Assembly: GCF_019578655.1 (NCBI RefSeq) | Contig: NC_063258.1 | Coordinates: forward strand, 7,175,283 to 7,239,282 | Reading direction: 5' to 3' | From: Ricinus communis | Lineage: Eukaryota; Streptophyta; Magnoliopsida; Malpighiales; Euphorbiaceae | DNA: 64,000 nucleotides | In this document: in pieces, positions 61,446-64,000 of the stretch | How positions within the stretch are numbered: position 1 is the first letter of the stretch | Layout of the letters: every line of letters starts with the position of its first letter | Position numbers and translations under genes: made by a program | Notes under the pieces: generated by a model | Told to the model about the DNA's origin: nothing | What the model saw: only the letters and a program-made list of their open reading frames with translations | Databases searched by the model: none

Positions 61446-62654
61446 TTGTGGTTGACCAATTTGTTCCGATGGTGTTGCTGAAATAGTTAAACCTCCTCCG
61501 CCACCTCTTCCTCTCCGCCTCAACCAACTGGAATATTTTCACCAACACTACTCCGACCCACTGTATAAGATTCTCCAAACATTATTTCTTCTCATAGGAC
61601 AATCTCTAGAATAATGTCCCGGCCTACTACAAGTAAAACATACTACCGGTCTAGGTCCCCAACATTCTCCAAGATGTCTCCGTTGCACGAGGGACAAACA
61701 GAGCAAACCTCTATCGGCTGAAACTTGTCCTCCCTCAAGTCCGGATGAATTGTATCCACCTCTACTATAAGGTACTATGGAGGATCTACTAGATCGACCA
61801 CCAAACCCTCGTCCACGATAACTACTCCACGTGAATTAGAGCCTCTAAATGAAGAAATACTAATATGTCTTGGAGGATTACTATAAGCACCAATGATCTT
61901 CTTCTTTTAGCTTCCATAGTATTCCTTTCAAATGATGTTTCTTGACTCTCAAAGCGGCCTTCAATTGAGGCATTGTAATTATGAGGTTTCACCGCCATTT
62001 TCTCACGAATGTCAAGCCTCAAACCCATCTCAAATTTCTTCCTTTCAGTTCTTCGGGCTATTTCTTCCGGTGCATACTTACATAATCTCACAAATTGAAC
62101 TTCGACTGCGAATCGACATATCATTCTGTTTCAAATCAAGAAATTCAAGCTTCTTCTGTCTCTATAAATTTCGGAGTATACTTCTCAAAGCAAATTCTCT
62201 CAAGAAATCATTCCAAGTCAAAGTCATTGGTCGATCTTTGCTTCTTAAAACTGTTTCCCACCAATCAAGTGCATCTTTTCTATTAAAGATACTGTATATA
62301 GAAGCCTTTGTTCGGATGTGCAATTAAATCTATCCAACACCCTTCAGATTTCAGAACCATTCCTCGGCCTCAGCAGGATCAGTGAGTACCTTGAAAACAT
62401 TAGCACCTTGTTTCCTAACTCTTTCATAATTCTTATCTATCACGGCCTTTTGTTGTTGAGTCCGAGCGGTGCTTGTTGTTGAGCTCGTTGCATCGGAAAA
62501 TCCATAAACTGTTCCATAACATTTTGTACATTCGATTGTGCAGCATTTTCGAATGTAGCTCATGCTCATCATGTTGATCATGTTCGGATGCATTTTCATG
62601 ACCATGCACAGACTCTAATGACTTATCCGGGCCGTGTTCTCCTTGTCTCTCCAT
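61446..62654 (-). pseudogene. gag (capsid and nucleocapsid)
   Basis: The frame starts with ATG at 62652-62654 (MERQGEHGPDKS), 117 bp downstream of the 5' LTR. It is shifted within 60 codons. Recognisable gag lines are TDPAEAEEWF (in 62351-62605) and, in 61822-62124, FVRLCKYAPEEIA and RLDIREKMAVKPH. The nucleocapsid zinc knuckle CFTCSRPGHYSRDC (CX2CX4HX4C) is at 61599-61640, with all four ligands kept. At least three frameshifts or stops interrupt the frame. Confidence 0.88.
61599..61640 (-). other. CCHC zinc knuckle of gag
   Basis: Fourteen codons in one frame spell C-X2-C-X4-H-X4-C, the nucleocapsid RNA-binding motif of retroelements. Confidence 0.9.
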
Positions 62655-62744
62655 CTATATATATTAAATGCAAATATTCAGTCAAGTTCAAAGAACATAT
62701 ATCATATGCTTAATGATGTGCAACATGAATCTACTCCCAATGAA

Positions 62745-62771
62745 TCTAATCCCTGCCCGATACCACTAAAA
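62745..62771 (-). promoter_or_regulatory. Primer-binding site (initiator Met tRNA type, diverged)
   Basis: Directly after the 5' LTR on the - strand comes TTTTAG and then TGGTATCGGGCAGGG. The first seven bases match the usual TGGTATCAGAGC site complementary to the 3' end of initiator Met tRNA; the rest is diverged. Confidence 0.7.
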
Positions 62772-64000
62772 TGTAACACCCCCATCACATACTAACCAAT
62801 AAACATTAGCCGGGGAAGCATACAAGCATCGTAGAATATATACTACGGTAGATAGGTCAATATGTAGGTTGTTAAGAATCCAGACACAAGGTTATTAAAA
62901 TATAAACATATGATTATACTTAAACATCATTTAACAAGTATTACAAACATCTTCTTATGCCTTATAAGGCATACTTCCATATATATCACATAACTGCATA
63001 CAAAAATGCATCAGGAGGAGACTTCACAAAACTGGCCCAACTTGACAGAACTGCTAAAAGCTAGACTTCGCATACAACCAACGGATGCACTACTATTTAC
63101 TTACCTGAAAAGAAAAATTTTGGAGAGGGGTGAGCCTCCAGTAAATAAATAATCAACATAATCTATATCACATACACTTAATACAATTTCCACCCAATCA
63201 CATAACTTTCCATGATATTCATAGTTTAGGTATAAAGTCATACCATTCTACTCAATTCATTACAACCATCATAGAAGAAATACAATTCAACAATTATGGT
63301 TAGTTCTCACGGCTTGTGGATCCCCTTTAATGTGCTGCTCCGCCTCATCCTCACATATCACACACGTAAGGCCGCTCCGCCTCATCTCACATTATACACT
63401 TTTATAGCCTCTCTAGGCTTTAGCCTCCCAAGGCTTTATATATATATATATTTTTTTCACAGGGGAATCCACCATTCACATGCACATATGCACTTAACAT
63501 CACAATTCAATCATTTCACTTATATCATATTTCAGCAATAACAATTGTTCCACTCCACACCAATCATTTCCATCTCAGTCATTCAAACATAAACAATATT
63601 AAGCAAACGCAACCATTTCATGAACATTTGATTAAATATATGAACATAGCAAATATTAACTATTTACTTACTCAAAATATACTTATTCCTTTAGCATATA
63701 AGAACCTCCTTTCTCCACAACTTCCTTTCCAGGCCTTTGAGTACCTGTCAACACATTCATCAATTCACATTTCATGCATATTACAAATATTCATGTAAAT
63801 GCGAGTTCTAATGCATTACAAGATCATCCCCTCTCTAATTCATAGGTCTAACTCTTCCTCTAAGACTCTCAATTACTGTTTTAATATCCTATAAACATTT
63901 CCCATCTAGTTAAATACCAATCTAACTCAAATTAACATCAATAAATTGCATAAAACTAATCTCCAACATTTCTGTTTTCTAGACAGAATTTAGTACCAAG
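62772..64000 (-). repeat. 5' LTR of the family 2 element, cut by the window end
   Basis: On the - strand it ends GGGGGTGTTACA at 62772. Only 1229 bp are in the window. Compared with 55657 onward it differs by a few single-base changes and short indels, for example GCCGGGG against GCCAGG near 62813 and loss of CTCAG-like bases near 63140. A TATA box lies at 63399-63406 and the 36-bp duplication is present. Confidence 0.92.
63399..63406 (-). promoter_or_regulatory. LTR TATA box (5' LTR)
   Basis: TATAAAAG on the - strand, conserved in all three family 2 LTRs of the window. It is the expected start site region of the genomic RNA of this element. Confidence 0.6.

Larger units (their letters stand above)
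55657..64000 (-). mobile_element. Tekay/Del-like chromovirus (Ty3/Gypsy LTR retrotransposon), cut by the window end
   Basis: The element lies on the - strand, so its 3' LTR is on the left (55657-57965). The internal region is 57966-62771 (about 4.8 kb), and its 5' LTR starts at 62772 and leaves the window. Internal order on the - strand is primer-binding site, gag, protease, RT, RNase H, integrase, chromodomain, polypurine tract. This order with a C-terminal chromodomain defines the chromoviruses, and the integrase C-terminal line [19 protein letters not shown] fits the Tekay/Del group. The two LTRs look nearly identical over the 1.2 kb that can be compared, which suggests recent insertion. 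Even so, the coding region is broken by many small frameshifts. Confidence 0.93.

Overview
The window is a heterochromatic block from a flowering plant, probably a eudicot; I cannot name the species. The plant assignment rests on a chromodomain Ty3/Gypsy retrotransposon of Tekay/Del type, long plant-style LTRs and a probable endogenous pararetrovirus fragment. I found no intact host gene, tRNA, rRNA or CRISPR array. Nearly all of the longer open frames are read-throughs of a tandem repeat or remnants of transposons.

About 60% of the sequence is one AT-rich satellite. Its basic unit is 39 bp: a conserved block GGGGTTGTTTTCTC, a variable core of about 20 nt, and an end close to TTAC. Eleven diverged 39-bp types (two of them 38 bp) follow one another in a fixed order, giving a higher-order unit of about 427 bp, or about 310 bp when three types are missing. 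The array runs on the + strand from 154 to 10168 and on the - strand from about 10936 to 55656. The switch falls on a 500-N assembly gap (10206-10705). From about 12.7 to 21.7 kb the array shows a third level of order, a repeat of about 2.47 kb.

Long-terminal-repeat elements interrupt the satellite. Family 1 has LTRs of 2.2-2.9 kb that begin TGTCACGACC and end GGTGTTACA or GGATATTACA on the + strand. It is present as solo or truncated copies at 7536-9130 (opposite strand), 21726-24633, 27278-31462 (one copy nested inside another), 34581-36794 and about 45493-47993. Family 2 is a Tekay/Del-like chromovirus: a solo LTR at 41304-43481 and a near-complete element on the - strand from 55657 past the window end, with gag, protease, RT, RNase H, integrase and chromodomain recognisable but frameshifted. 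A short fragment at 3175-3690, set between TA-dinucleotide tracts, has a pararetrovirus-like promoter arrangement.

The parts do not act as a pathway. The window records satellite amplification at three scales, repeated retrotransposon insertion and LTR-LTR deletion to solo LTRs, and either an inversion or a misjoin at the gap. The most notable observations are the 39/427/2470-bp hierarchy with its stop-poor 13-codon unit, the orientation switch at the gap, and repeated GAGC-N3-GCTC palindromes inside the family 1 LTRs.
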